DNA of 64,000 nucleotides from an uncultured Eubacteriales bacterium (GTDB lineage Bacteria > Bacillota > Clostridia > Christensenellales > Borkfalkiaceae): contig CAJLRM010000010.1 of NCBI GenBank assembly GCA_905209085.1, positions 6,350 to 70,349 on the forward strand. Direction: 5' to 3'. The position numbers and the translations under genes were made by a program. Under the pieces are notes generated by a model, which made no database searches, was not told the DNA's origin, and saw nothing but the letters and a program-made list of their open reading frames with translations. Below are positions 1 through 7,872 of the stretch, in pieces (position 1 is the stretch's first letter; each line of letters opens with the position of its first letter).

Positions 1-414
1 CACTCCGTCGAACACCAGATCCTTGCGTTCCTCCACGAGCCGCGCCGCGCTCCACATGGACTCTTCCGCCATGGAACGCAGTTTCATCAGCTTCGTCTGA
101 CTGAACATTCCGCTCCTTCCGCTCTTTTCCTTTTCATCCTCTTTCAGCGTGTCTTCCAAGCGTTTTTGGAGAGAAATGCAATTCTGTTTCACCGCTTCGG
201 GCGTCAGATTTTTCTTAGCCCGACGTCTGACGAGCGCTAAAAGGAGAATGCCTGCGACGATGAGAATGAGATACCACCCGTATTGTATCGCCAGCTGTAT
301 TCCCCCTTCGATTGCGACAGGCGTATCGGAAACGGATTCCGAAACGTCCGCCGACACGGCGACAAGGGCAGGGAAAAAAGAGGCGACCTTCAAAAAAATT
401 CCGTATGCTCCCAT
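1..414 (-). CDS. Partial single-span membrane protein (3' end off window)
   Basis: I do not recognise the family. The 138 visible codons begin at ATG (MGAYGIFLKV) and run off the window edge. Residues about 1-25 look like a signal-type hydrophobic start, and residues about 40-63 form a clear membrane span (WYLILIVAGILLLAL) followed by RRRAKK, which suggests a cytoplasmic, charged, helical C-terminal part. The gene starts 4 nt after the stop of the mscS-like gene, so the two are probably one transcript. The role is unknown. Confidence 0.7.
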   Translation of the reverse strand, partial: MGAYGIFLKVASFFPALVAVSADVSESVSDTPVAIEGGIQLAIQYGWYLILIVAGILLLALVRRRAKKNLTPEAVKQNCISLQKRLEDTLKEDEKEKSGRSGMFSQTKLMKLRSMAEESMWSAARLVEERKDLVFDGV

Positions 415-418
415 CTTT

Positions 419-1267
419 TCAAGCCTCCTTCCCGTTTTCCGCCGGTTTTCCGTCCACGACGTGTACGTCCAGCTGATCGTAGGGAATTTCGATCCCGTTT
501 TCTTTAAATACTTTTAAAATTCCCTCCAACAAATCGAACTTGACGTCCCAGAATACGCCGGGATCCGTCCATACGCGCAAAGTGAAATTAAGCGAACTCG
601 CTCCGTATTCCGTCAAACGGAAAAAGGGTGCGGGCAGAGAAGCGATCCGCGCGTCCCCTTGGATAAATTCCGTCACGAGCGCTTTTACCTTCCCGACGTC
701 CGCGTTATAGGAAACGGGAACGACGACGTCCAGCCGCCTTAAAGACATACGGCTGTAATTGGTGATCACCGACTCTAAAACCGTGCTGTTGGGAATCACG
801 ACGGTGAGATTGTCGGGCGTCACGATCTTCACGGAAAACAATTTGATCTCCTTGACCGTTCCCGCCGTGCCGCCGATGTCCACATAATCCCCCGCCTGAA
901 AAGGCTTGGTGAAAATGAGCAGAATGCCGTTGGTAAGACTCGACAGCGCGTTCTGCATACCGAGAGCGATGGCGAGCATCACCGACGAGAACGCGGCGAC
1001 GATGCCCGCCGTGGAAAAGCCCAGCGTTCCGACCAGCGTCAGCGCCAGCGCGATATACGCCACCAGCGCGACGAGCGAAGTGATGAAGGTGGACGCCGCG
1101 TTGTCGAGGCGGCGGCTCTTCACCGAATTCTTTTTGACGGTCGTCGTCACGATGCGGATAATCAAAAGCCCCAGCACGAAAATCGCCAGAGCTTTTACGA
1201 GATTGAGTCCGTAACCGTTGATAAAATTCCAAAAAAACTGTTTGAGATTATTCCAAAATCCTTCCAT
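419..1267 (-). CDS. mscS: Small-conductance mechanosensitive channel, MscS family
   Basis: A 282-aa MscS-type channel that would release solutes from the cytoplasm on hypo-osmotic shock. Three N-terminal spans are visible (about residues 22-42, 58-80 and 85-112). The third is the Gly/Ala-rich pore helix (AGIVAAFSSVMLAIALGMQ), followed by the middle beta domain with FQAGDYVDIGGTAGTVKEI and the alpha/beta C-terminal domain. I chose the ATG giving MEGFWNNL because AAGGAATGAAG lies just upstream; a TTG 11 codons earlier has no comparable site. It is followed at 4 nt by a small membrane protein gene. The length is typical of minimal MscS proteins. Confidence 0.92.
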   Translation of the reverse strand: MEGFWNNLKQFFWNFINGYGLNLVKALAIFVLGLLIIRIVTTTVKKNSVKSRRLDNAASTFITSLVALVAYIALALTLVGTLGFSTAGIVAAFSSVMLAIALGMQNALSSLTNGILLIFTKPFQAGDYVDIGGTAGTVKEIKLFSVKIVTPDNLTVVIPNSTVLESVITNYSRMSLRRLDVVVPVSYNADVGKVKALVTEFIQGDARIASLPAPFFRLTEYGASSLNFTLRVWTDPGVFWDVKFDLLEGILKVFKENGIEIPYDQLDVHVVDGKPAENGKEA

Positions 1268-1581
1268 CGGGACTTCATTCCTTTCGGAGCGCCGAAACAA
1301 ATTTCTCGACGGCTCCTCTTTTCTATGTAAACGCCCAAAAACGCTTTTGCTCCCTTGCCGTTTTGTTTTGCGTTTTTCCTATTACGCAAGGACCAAAGTA
1401 TATTCACACAAAATATAAAGTTCCGATTTTGGCTGCGTTTCCGCAATACATCGTTGCGCGTCGATTAAATACGTCATGGTATGCGCCCGCCGCGTGCCTT
1501 GTCATGCGAAAAATCCTCTCAAAAATCGATTCCTATTTGTAAAAACACACTCTAAATTCCCGCATTTTTCCGGAAAATCGC
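1268..1581. other. Intergenic region between mscS and upp
   Basis: About 310 nt without a supportable gene. Short open frames here have no ribosome site and no family resemblance. I see no convincing terminator for upp and no consensus promoter for mscS, although the stretch near 1385-1430 is AT-rich. Confidence 0.5.
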
Positions 1582-2235
1582 TTATTTGGTGCCGAACAGC
1601 CTGTCGCCCGCGTCGCCGAGTCCCGGAACGATATAGCAATGCTCGTTGAGGATGGGATCGATTGCCGCGACATATAAATCCACGTCGGGATGATCGGCAA
1701 GCACCTTGCGGATACCCGTCGGACAACTGACGATGCAGCAGAGCTTGATATTTTTGGCGCCGCGCTTTTTGATCATGGCGATGGCGTCGGAGGCGCTGCC
1801 GCCCGTAGCCAGCATGGGATCGACGACCAGCAGCGTCCTCATTTCGCTGTCGGCGGGAAGCTTGCAGTAATATTCGACGGGCGTATGCGTTTGAGGATCT
1901 CGGTACAGACCGATATGCCCGACTTTGGCGTTAGGAATGAGTTTGAGGACGCCCGACACCATCCCCAGGCCCGCGCGGAGAATGGGAACGACGCCGACGG
2001 AACGCCCCGACACCATTTTGCAGTGAGCGGTGGCGACGGGAGTTTCCACGTCCACGTTTTCAAGGGGCAGGTCCTTCGTAGCCTCGTACGTTTCCAGCAT
2101 GGCGATCTCTTCCGCGAGTTCCATGAACTGTTTGGTCTTCGTTTCCTTATCCCGAAGAATCGCCAGCTTGTGCTCGATGAGCGGATGATCTACCAGATGA
2201 AATCTGGGATTGTCAAAAAACTCGTACTTTTCCAT
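1582..2235 (-). CDS. upp: Uracil phosphoribosyltransferase
   Basis: A 217-aa enzyme converting uracil and PRPP to UMP (pyrimidine salvage, cytoplasmic). The PRPP-binding signature is LLVVDPMLATGGSASDAI, and the family C-terminus YIVPGLGDAGDRLFGTK is intact. The start MEKYEFFDNPRF is preceded by GAGGAGAT at good distance, while the open frame upstream is not Upp-like. In Bacillus upp lies near ywlC-ywlE-rpiB; the same neighbours are present here, which supports vertical inheritance. A weak 6-bp stem with an ATTTTTAT tail in the leader (about 2264-2290) might be an attenuator. Confidence 0.95.
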   Translation of the reverse strand: MEKYEFFDNPRFHLVDHPLIEHKLAILRDKETKTKQFMELAEEIAMLETYEATKDLPLENVDVETPVATAHCKMVSGRSVGVVPILRAGLGMVSGVLKLIPNAKVGHIGLYRDPQTHTPVEYYCKLPADSEMRTLLVVDPMLATGGSASDAIAMIKKRGAKNIKLCCIVSCPTGIRKVLADHPDVDLYVAAIDPILNEHCYIVPGLGDAGDRLFGTK

Positions 2236-2707
2236 AAAATATATCTCCTCGTAATATAGTAAATATAAAAATCGTCGTATCTTGCCCACGACGGAAAATT
2301 TTTCGTCGTTTTTTTCGTATTCTCGGCGCCCCGTCAAGGCGGCCTCAACGGGAAAGGCGTTTTTCCGCCCTCTCAGGGAAGCGGCTCTTCCGAATGAGCA
2401 AAAGTCCTTCCCGCTTGTCCCCTTTTCGGCGGTTTCCGCCTTTGCCGCGGGAGAGTGAATGAAGCGTCATTTTCCCCGGACAGCGACTCCTTTTAAACGA
2501 TTTTATGCAAAAAACGTTTTCTCGGATCCCTGTTGTTCGATTTTAAGGGCGGCGCTTTCTTTTATGCTCGTTTTGGGGGCGTTTTAAACTTTACGTTTTC
2601 CGGCATACTCTTTCGGCCCCGTTGCGGAACGGACGGGGCGGACGACGGAAATTAAGTCCCTGAATCGGGAAAAGAAAATCCATACCGAAAAAGGGCAGAA
2701 AAAGTCG

Positions 2708-2849
2708 CGCCGCAATCCGTACACTCACGTTCGTCGCCCTGATTTTTTACGCCGCAATCAAACAGCTATGCGCACCGTTCTGATTTTTGCAGCGCCATCC
2801 CGACTATCATGCGCATCATTCTGATTTTTTGCGCCGCACTCCGTACAGA
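2708..2849. repeat. Degenerate 40-42-bp tandem repeat, about 3.3 copies
   Basis: Copies begin at 2708, 2750, 2790 and (partial) 2832. Each starts with a CGCCGCAATC-like block and ends with TCTGATTTTT or CCTGATTTTT. The middle parts diverge (TACACTCACG, AACAGCTATG, CGACTATCAT). It lies in a 550-nt region between upp and the deacylase gene in which I see no gene. The function is unknown; it may be a decayed intergenic repeat. Confidence 0.6.
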
Positions 2850-2890
2850 ATTTCATGTCCTTTCCCTTTTTCGTTGCCTTGTTCGCCGCT

Positions 2891-3382
2891 TTATAAGACA
2901 ACCGTTTCCACAGCGGTGCCGTGCCGACGGATCATTTCCATCAAATCCTCGGTTTTCAGCCATAAAGTCGCCGTATTTTCGTTCGGATGTACGCCGATTT
3001 CCCCGCCGAGAAAAAAATCGTCTATCAGCACCTTTGTCTTTCGGTCCTCGTCGTTGAGAATCCCGAGGGGAGATACCGAGCCGCTCGAAACGCCGAGCAG
3101 TTTTTCCGTTTCCTCCTTGGAAGCAAAGGACAGCGGGCGCGAGGAAATAGTCCGTCGCAACGCTTTTAAATCCGCTCTCTTTCCTTTTTCCGCGACGACG
3201 AGATAATAATGCCGTCTTTTATCGTCGCGCAGATACAGATTTTTCGCAATTCTTTCCTTTTTGGGCAGTTCGAGCGCGTCGAGCCCATCGATCGTATAGA
3301 CGGCGGGGTGCCGCAACGCCTCATAAGCGACGCCCGCATCGTCGAGCAGGGCGAATATTTCCTCCCCTTTCAGACTTCCCAT
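2891..3382 (-). CDS. YbaK/PrdX-type aminoacyl-tRNA deacylase
   Basis: A 163-aa free-standing trans-editing domain of the YbaK/ProX/PrdX superfamily, which hydrolyses mischarged tRNA (classically Ala- or Cys-tRNA-Pro). Family features are HPAVYTIDGLDAL near the N-terminus, AKNLYLRDDKRRHYYLVV, the conserved Lys in that block, the LGVSSGSVSPLGILND loop and IGVHPNENTATLWL. The start lies 3 nt after the rpiB stop, so the two are co-transcribed. The amino-acid specificity cannot be read from the sequence; PrdX-like is the nearest match. Confidence 0.88.
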   Translation of the reverse strand: MGSLKGEEIFALLDDAGVAYEALRHPAVYTIDGLDALELPKKERIAKNLYLRDDKRRHYYLVVAEKGKRADLKALRRTISSRPLSFASKEETEKLLGVSSGSVSPLGILNDEDRKTKVLIDDFFLGGEIGVHPNENTATLWLKTEDLMEMIRRHGTAVETVVL

Positions 3383-3385
3383 ACG

Positions 3386-3850
3386 TTACTTTTTCAAGGG
3401 CGCGGAATATTTTTCCTCTATCGCTTGGATTTTTGCTACCCGCCTTTCGTGGCGTTCCCCGCCCATAAATTCGCAGGTCAAAAACGCGGTGACGATTTCT
3501 TCCATCATGCCCGTGCCGATACATTTTTCGCCGAACGCGAGCATATTGGCGTCGTTGTGATAGCGGGTGTATTTCGCGCAGTACGTGTCGTGACAATGCG
3601 CGCAGCGCACGCCGGGAACTTTATTGGCGACAATGGAAACGCCGATTCCCGTGGAACAGATGACGATTCCCCGTTCGCATTCGCCCCTGGCGACGCTCTC
3701 CGCCGCGGGCAGCGCGTAATCGGGATAATCGCACGAATCCGTACTGTTCGTTCCGAAATCGACATACTCGTATCCGTTTTTCATCAGATATTCGATCAGC
3801 GCTCTTTTGAGATTCAGCCCGCCGTGATCGCAGGCAATTGCAATTTTCAT
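3386..3850 (-). CDS. rpiB: Ribose-5-phosphate isomerase B
   Basis: A 154-aa RpiB/LacAB-family isomerase interconverting ribose-5-P and ribulose-5-P. Visible are the N-terminal IAIACDHGGLNLK, the active-site Cys in IVICSTGIGVSIVANKVPGVRCA and the late HERRVAKI block. The usual CGTGIG is CSTGIG here, keeping the catalytic Cys. It is the first gene of an rpiB-deacylase pair. The upstream 370 nt is an array of 80-bp repeats, each with a SigA-like promoter pointing at this gene. Bacillus ywlF (rpiB) also sits beside ywlE and ywlC, as here. Confidence 0.95.
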   Translation of the reverse strand: MKIAIACDHGGLNLKRALIEYLMKNGYEYVDFGTNSTDSCDYPDYALPAAESVARGECERGIVICSTGIGVSIVANKVPGVRCAHCHDTYCAKYTRYHNDANMLAFGEKCIGTGMMEEIVTAFLTCEFMGGERHERRVAKIQAIEEKYSAPLKK

Positions 3851-3920
3851 CAGTCTTTGTCAAACCTCCGTGTGACTGTCTTTTAATTCGATTGTGGCGG
3901 CATAACCGCCCCAAAGAGCG

Positions 3921-4216
3921 GCGCGGAAATGATAATAACCCTTTCATGCTTCCGCCTTTCCGCTCCTATTATAACATCGCTTACGCAATGTTTGAATCGG
4001 GCGCGGAAATGCCTATAAATACTCCGTGCTTCTGCATTTCCGCTTCTATTATAACATCGCTTACGCAATGTTTGAATCGGACGCGGAAACGCCCATAAAT
4101 ACTTCGTGCTTCCGCATTTCCGCTTCTATTATAACATCGCTTACGCAATGTTTGAATAGGGCGCGGAAATGCTCATAAATACTTCGTGCTTCTGCATTTC
4201 CGCTTCTATTATAGCA
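3921..4216 (-). repeat. 80-bp tandem promoter/hairpin repeat, 3 full copies plus partial
   Basis: Exact 80-bp periodicity: copies begin at 3921, 4001, 4081 and 4161; the last stops matching after about 4216. Each copy contains the dyad GCGGAAATGC...GCATTTCCGC (10-bp arms, about 21-nt loop) and, on the minus strand, TTCAAA-17 nt-TATAAT. Copy 1, nearest rpiB, has a decayed dyad (7 bp). In copy 3 one arm changes to GCGGAAACGC, which is a G.U pair in the minus-strand RNA. There are no spacers or cas genes, so it is not CRISPR. Confidence 0.9.
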
Positions 4217-4236
4217 TATCTTCGTCCTGATTTTCA
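3968..4236 (-). promoter_or_regulatory. Four phased SigA-like promoters reading toward rpiB
   Basis: On the minus strand TATAAT occurs at 3968-3973, 4048-4053, 4128-4133 and 4208-4213. TTCAAA lies exactly 17 nt upstream at 3991-3996, 4071-4076 and 4151-4156. The outermost copy, where the repeat ends, has TGAAAA at the same spacing (4231-4236), so it may be the ancestral promoter. The predicted start points fall on the first bases of the GCGGAAATGC arm, so the dyad is either an operator at +1 or a hairpin at the RNA 5' end. Promoter function is inferred. Confidence 0.65.
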
Positions 4237-4255
4237 AGCGTTTGGCTATGTAATG

Positions 4256-5032
4256 TTACCCGCCTCGGGGCGTTTTCCGCTTCGACGGGGAGTTTTTTCC
4301 CGTTTTCGCGTTTCCCGAAAGTTTTTTCCCGTCTTTTGCGGACTTTTTTGCCGCGCCCGCTTTTGCGTTCTTTTTCTTCGTTCCCGATGCGGAAACGCTT
4401 TTTCCGCCCTCCGAACGCACTACACGCTTTCTCGGCTTCGCGCGCGCCTTGCGCGTTTTTTCCGTTCCCGTCGCCGCGGCGGGTTTGTTTTTTTTCTCCG
4501 CCTTTACCGCGGCCGTTTCGATAAGCGCTCCTTCCGTCCCCTTTTTTTCTTCCGTTTCGGGGAAAAGCTTTCGAATGACAAAGGACATTCCCTCCGCCAA
4601 TTTACGATAGGTCAAACGGTAGCAGTCGATATCCCTGCCGAAAGGATCGGGAATTTCGTAGCCCGCAAGCTCGGAAAAGGAATAGACGTTATTTTCGATC
4701 TCTGCAAAGCCCGCCTCTCGCAAGAGCTTCCATCTCAGCTCCATCAAGAGATCCCGCTGAGAATCCGTCATGCAGATCAGCGCGTACGCCGTTTGCAGCA
4801 TCTCTTTTTCCAGAAGACGGGAATTAAAATTTTCCAGCGACAGACCGTTTTCCGAAAGCACCGACGCGGAACAGGGATTGATATTGCCCTTTTTCGCCGC
4901 TTCTATTCCCGCGGAAAGAACGCCGACGCCTTGAATTTTCAATCGTTTTATCTCCGAACGAAATATCGCCTCCGCCATAGGCGAACGACAGGTATTGCCC
5001 GTACAAACGAAGATGACTTGTCTTTCTTCCAT
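4256..5032 (-). CDS. ywlE: YwlE-type protein-arginine phosphatase with basic C-terminal tail
   Basis: A low-molecular-weight PTP-fold enzyme of 258 aa. Residues 8-18 carry the P-loop FVCTGNTCRSP (C10, R16) and residues 127-129 the IPD general-acid site. Thr14 sits where Bacillus YwlE has the Thr that selects phospho-arginine, against Ile in tyrosine phosphatases, so I infer a McsB-antagonising arginine phosphatase. The sua5-ywlE-rpiB order supports this. The usual family length is about 150 aa; residues 161-258 are an extra, low-complexity Lys/Ala/Gly/Ser-rich, strongly basic tail. The ATG giving MEERQVIF was chosen over the long upstream frame, which overlaps sua5. Confidence 0.88.
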   Translation of the reverse strand: MEERQVIFVCTGNTCRSPMAEAIFRSEIKRLKIQGVGVLSAGIEAAKKGNINPCSASVLSENGLSLENFNSRLLEKEMLQTAYALICMTDSQRDLLMELRWKLLREAGFAEIENNVYSFSELAGYEIPDPFGRDIDCYRLTYRKLAEGMSFVIRKLFPETEEKKGTEGALIETAAVKAEKKNKPAAATGTEKTRKARAKPRKRVVRSEGGKSVSASGTKKKNAKAGAAKKSAKDGKKLSGNAKTGKNSPSKRKTPRGG

Positions 5033-5070
5033 GCCTCTTTTCCTCGATTCAAACGTTGCGGATTTTTTCC

Positions 5071-6093
5071 TTATCCATGGGGAATATCCGCGGAAGCGCA
5101 CGCCTTTTTCAATCTGTTCATCACGCCCGCCATGACGCCGCCCTTTTCGGTCGGCTCCACGGCGATGAGAACGTCCGCCGTCTTTTCCGCCTCTCTTAAA
5201 AGCTCGTACAGATTCGCCGCCATTTCCCCCGCCGTTTTTCCCAAATCGAGCGCCCGCACGCCGCGCGCGGACAGCCTTTTGGCAAGAACGTCCTCGCAGA
5301 GAATCGCCGCGCGGTTTCCCGCTTCGCTTTCGCGGCGGTATGCCGCATACGCTTCTTCCGCCCCCTCGCAGGGAAAGAGCAGCGTTCTGCACCGCGGGGA
5401 ATAATGCTTATACATCATTCCGGGACTTTTTGCCCTATCCCCGGGTTTCAGTTCGGGCGCGTACACGCCGCACTCGCCGACGACGGAAGCGATCATCTCC
5501 CGCGTCACCAATCCCGGGCGCAGAATCACGGGTATCTCCCCCGTGACGTCGCACACGGTGCTCTCGATTCCGCCCGTCGCTTTTCCCCCGTCCAAAATCA
5601 AGGGGATTTTGCCTTCGAAATCGTCCAAAACGTGCCTTGCCGTCGTGGGACTGACGTGCCGGGAAAGATTAGCGCTGGGCGCCACCACGGGAATATCCAC
5701 TTCCCTCAAAAACGCCTGCGCGCCTTCGTGGGAAGGAACGCGCACCGCCAGCGTATCCAAGCCGCAGGAAACGAAGGAACTGACTTTCCCCGCCGAGGGA
5801 TAGACGAGAGTCAAAGGTCCCGGGAGAAAGGCTCTGCGAAGCGCCTGCGCATACGGCGGATCGTAATCGACGATCTTTTTTAAATCGTATTCCGCGTGCA
5901 CGTGGGCGATGAGGGGATTGTCGTTAGGCCTGCCCTTTATTTCGAAAATGCGCCGCACCGCCTCGTCGTCGAAGGCGCTGCCGCCGAGTCCGTACACCGT
6001 TTCCGTGGGGATTGCCACGACGCCGCCGCCGAAAATAATTTCCTTTGCCTCCGCAAGCGACTGCGGCGATATTTTTTCTATGCGAGTAATCAT
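5071..6093 (-). CDS. sua5: Threonylcarbamoyl-AMP synthase (Sua5/YwlC)
   Basis: A 340-aa Sua5-type enzyme making threonylcarbamoyl-AMP from Thr, bicarbonate and ATP for the t6A37 modification of ANN-reading tRNAs. The YrdC domain (about 1-200) shows GGVVAIPTETVYGLG, KGRPNDNPL, VPSHEGAQAFLR and PSANLSRHVSPTTA. The C-terminal Sua5 domain (about 225-340), absent from short TsaC, begins with SPGMMYKHYSPR. The gene ends 38 nt before ywlE and is probably co-transcribed with it. Confidence 0.94.
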   Translation of the reverse strand: MITRIEKISPQSLAEAKEIIFGGGVVAIPTETVYGLGGSAFDDEAVRRIFEIKGRPNDNPLIAHVHAEYDLKKIVDYDPPYAQALRRAFLPGPLTLVYPSAGKVSSFVSCGLDTLAVRVPSHEGAQAFLREVDIPVVAPSANLSRHVSPTTARHVLDDFEGKIPLILDGGKATGGIESTVCDVTGEIPVILRPGLVTREMIASVVGECGVYAPELKPGDRAKSPGMMYKHYSPRCRTLLFPCEGAEEAYAAYRRESEAGNRAAILCEDVLAKRLSARGVRALDLGKTAGEMAANLYELLREAEKTADVLIAVEPTEKGGVMAGVMNRLKKACASADIPHG

Positions 6094-6175
6094 AAAACCT
6101 TCTCTAAGCGGCCGTCCGTTTTATCGGACGCCCCATACTTTATCCGTCGCGTTTTTTTGCTCCCTTTTCGAGGCG

Positions 6176-7663
6176 TCATTCGAAGGGCAATTCGTCGTCA
6201 TCGCCGTTCGGCTCAGCCCTGGGCGGCAGATTTTCGCCCCCGAACGCTTCCGCGGCGGGTTCTTCGTCGTCGAAATTACGGGGCGCGCGGGAATATTCGG
6301 GCGGCTCGTCGTCCCGCCCCTGCTCGTCCACGTCCACGAATTTGGTGCTCTCCCCGATGAATTTCAGCTGCACGCGCCCTTGGGAGCCGTTTCTGTGCTT
6401 GGCGATGATGAGCTCCGCCGCGCCCTTGACGATCTTGCCCGACGCCATTTCTTCGGCGGTCGCCGTCGCTTCGGGGCGGTTGATGAACATGACGATATCC
6501 GCGTCCTGTTCGATGGCGCCCGATTCACGGAGGTCGGAAAGCTGCGGTTCTTTGGATTGGATTCGGCGAAGCTGTGACAGAGCGATGACGGGCACGTTGA
6601 GTTCCTTCGCCATAATTTTGAGATCCCGCGTGATGGAAGCGACTTCCTGCTGCCTGTTTTCCGAGCCGGCCATATTGGAATCCCCGCTCGTCATCAACTG
6701 TATATAGTCGATCATGATCATATCCACGCCGCCCGCGACCGTCTTTAATCGACGGCATTTGGAGAGGATTTCCGCAGGCGTGACGCGCGAGGAATCGTCG
6801 ATGTAGATCTGACTTTTTTTCAATTTATCGCTGGCGAGCATCAATTTTTTCCACTCCGCCGCGGAAAGCTGCCCCGAAAGCCCTTTTGCCATACTCACAT
6901 TGGCGTAGGCGCAAAGGAGTCTTTGCACGATTTGGAGCCGGGGCATTTCGAGGGAAAACACGGCGCACACCTTATCCTTATAAAGGGCCGCGTGTTCCAC
7001 GAGATTCATGGCGAGCGAGGTCTTTCCCATACCCGGGCGCGCAGCCAAAACGATGAGGTCGGACGGTTGCAGGCCGTTGGTCATCTGATCCAGACGTTTA
7101 AAGCCCGTTTCGATGCCGCGGAAAACAGTGGGGTCGGATTGAATGGACTCGAATTTTTGCAGCACCTGCTGCACGATGTCCCCCTCCTGCATTCCCGCCA
7201 GAGAGGAGCGGTCCGCCTGTTTGGAAATGTCGTACACCGATTTTTCCGCAAAAGAGATAGCGTCCCTGCTTTCCGCGCCCGTCATACAGTTTTCGATGAT
7301 CTTGCGGGACGCGCGTATCAGGCGCCTGTTAGTGCTGTCGCGGTTGACGATGTCGTAATAGGATTTGTAATTTGCCGCCGAGGGGGTGATCTGCGCGAGT
7401 TCGGTGAGATAGGCGATGCCGCCCGCCTTTTCGAGGTTTCCTTCCCCGTCCAGCTCGTCGGAAAGCGTGACGAGGTCGATGGGCTGACGCCCCGCAAAGA
7501 CCTTTTGCATCGCATGAATGATGAATTTATGCGATTCCTGATAAAAGTCGTCCTCGGTGAGTTTTTCCACCAGATCCGCCGCGATGTCGTTGTCGATGAG
7601 AAGGCACCCCAAAAGAGCCATTTCCGCGTCGCGGTTATAGGGCATTGTATTGATTTCCGCCAT
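6176..7663 (-). CDS. dnaB: Replicative DNA helicase DnaB
   Basis: A 495-aa hexameric 5'-3' replicative helicase. The N-terminal DnaB domain (residues about 8-110) opens with PYNRDAEMALLGCLL. The RecA-fold ATPase has Walker A ARPGMGKTS (208-216), Walker B MIMIDYIQLM, and DLRESGAIEQDADIVMFINR with the arginine-finger region. The C-terminal 55 residues are acidic and low-complexity (DDEEPAAEAF..DDDELPFE), longer than usual. AAGGAAAG lies just before MAEINTM. It is called DnaC in the Bacillus nomenclature. Confidence 0.96.
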   Translation of the reverse strand: MAEINTMPYNRDAEMALLGCLLIDNDIAADLVEKLTEDDFYQESHKFIIHAMQKVFAGRQPIDLVTLSDELDGEGNLEKAGGIAYLTELAQITPSAANYKSYYDIVNRDSTNRRLIRASRKIIENCMTGAESRDAISFAEKSVYDISKQADRSSLAGMQEGDIVQQVLQKFESIQSDPTVFRGIETGFKRLDQMTNGLQPSDLIVLAARPGMGKTSLAMNLVEHAALYKDKVCAVFSLEMPRLQIVQRLLCAYANVSMAKGLSGQLSAAEWKKLMLASDKLKKSQIYIDDSSRVTPAEILSKCRRLKTVAGGVDMIMIDYIQLMTSGDSNMAGSENRQQEVASITRDLKIMAKELNVPVIALSQLRRIQSKEPQLSDLRESGAIEQDADIVMFINRPEATATAEEMASGKIVKGAAELIIAKHRNGSQGRVQLKFIGESTKFVDVDEQGRDDEPPEYSRAPRNFDDEEPAAEAFGGENLPPRAEPNGDDDELPFE

Positions 7664-7827
7664 ATTCTTTCCTTTTCGTCCGAAGCGTCCGAAGCGTTCG
7701 GACGAATCTTTCCGTTCGTGTTTTTAAAGCCCCCGCCGCGCGCTCTTTTGAACGGGAGTTCCCCCCCCTTATTCTTTTCCAAAAAGATTCTCGGGAAAAA
7801 TAAAGGGAGAGTTTTTCGTCTTTTATA

Positions 7828-7856
7828 CGGCGCGGCTCCTTTCGGACGCCGCGCCG
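7828..7856 (-). terminator. Hairpin after pepF, terminator candidate
   Basis: Perfect 9-bp arms CGGCGCGGC/GCCGCGCCG with an 11-nt loop, 16 nt beyond the pepF stop. The tail on the minus strand is GTATAAAAG rather than a T run, so it could be a weak terminator or a transcript-stabilising hairpin. A second short perfect hairpin (CGTCCGAA/TTCGGACG) lies at 7686-7704 before dnaB. Confidence 0.5.
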
Positions 7857-7872
7857 CAAAGCGTTCGCCGTT

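Noticed and set aside
3921..4236. CRISPR array
   Set aside because: The 80-bp units are contiguous with no variable spacers, and there are no cas genes; each unit is a promoter plus dyad.
4169..5404. 411-codon plus-strand frame with Arg/Phe-rich translation
   Set aside because: It is the antisense shadow of ywlE and sua5; the real genes on the minus strand have family motifs and ribosome sites.
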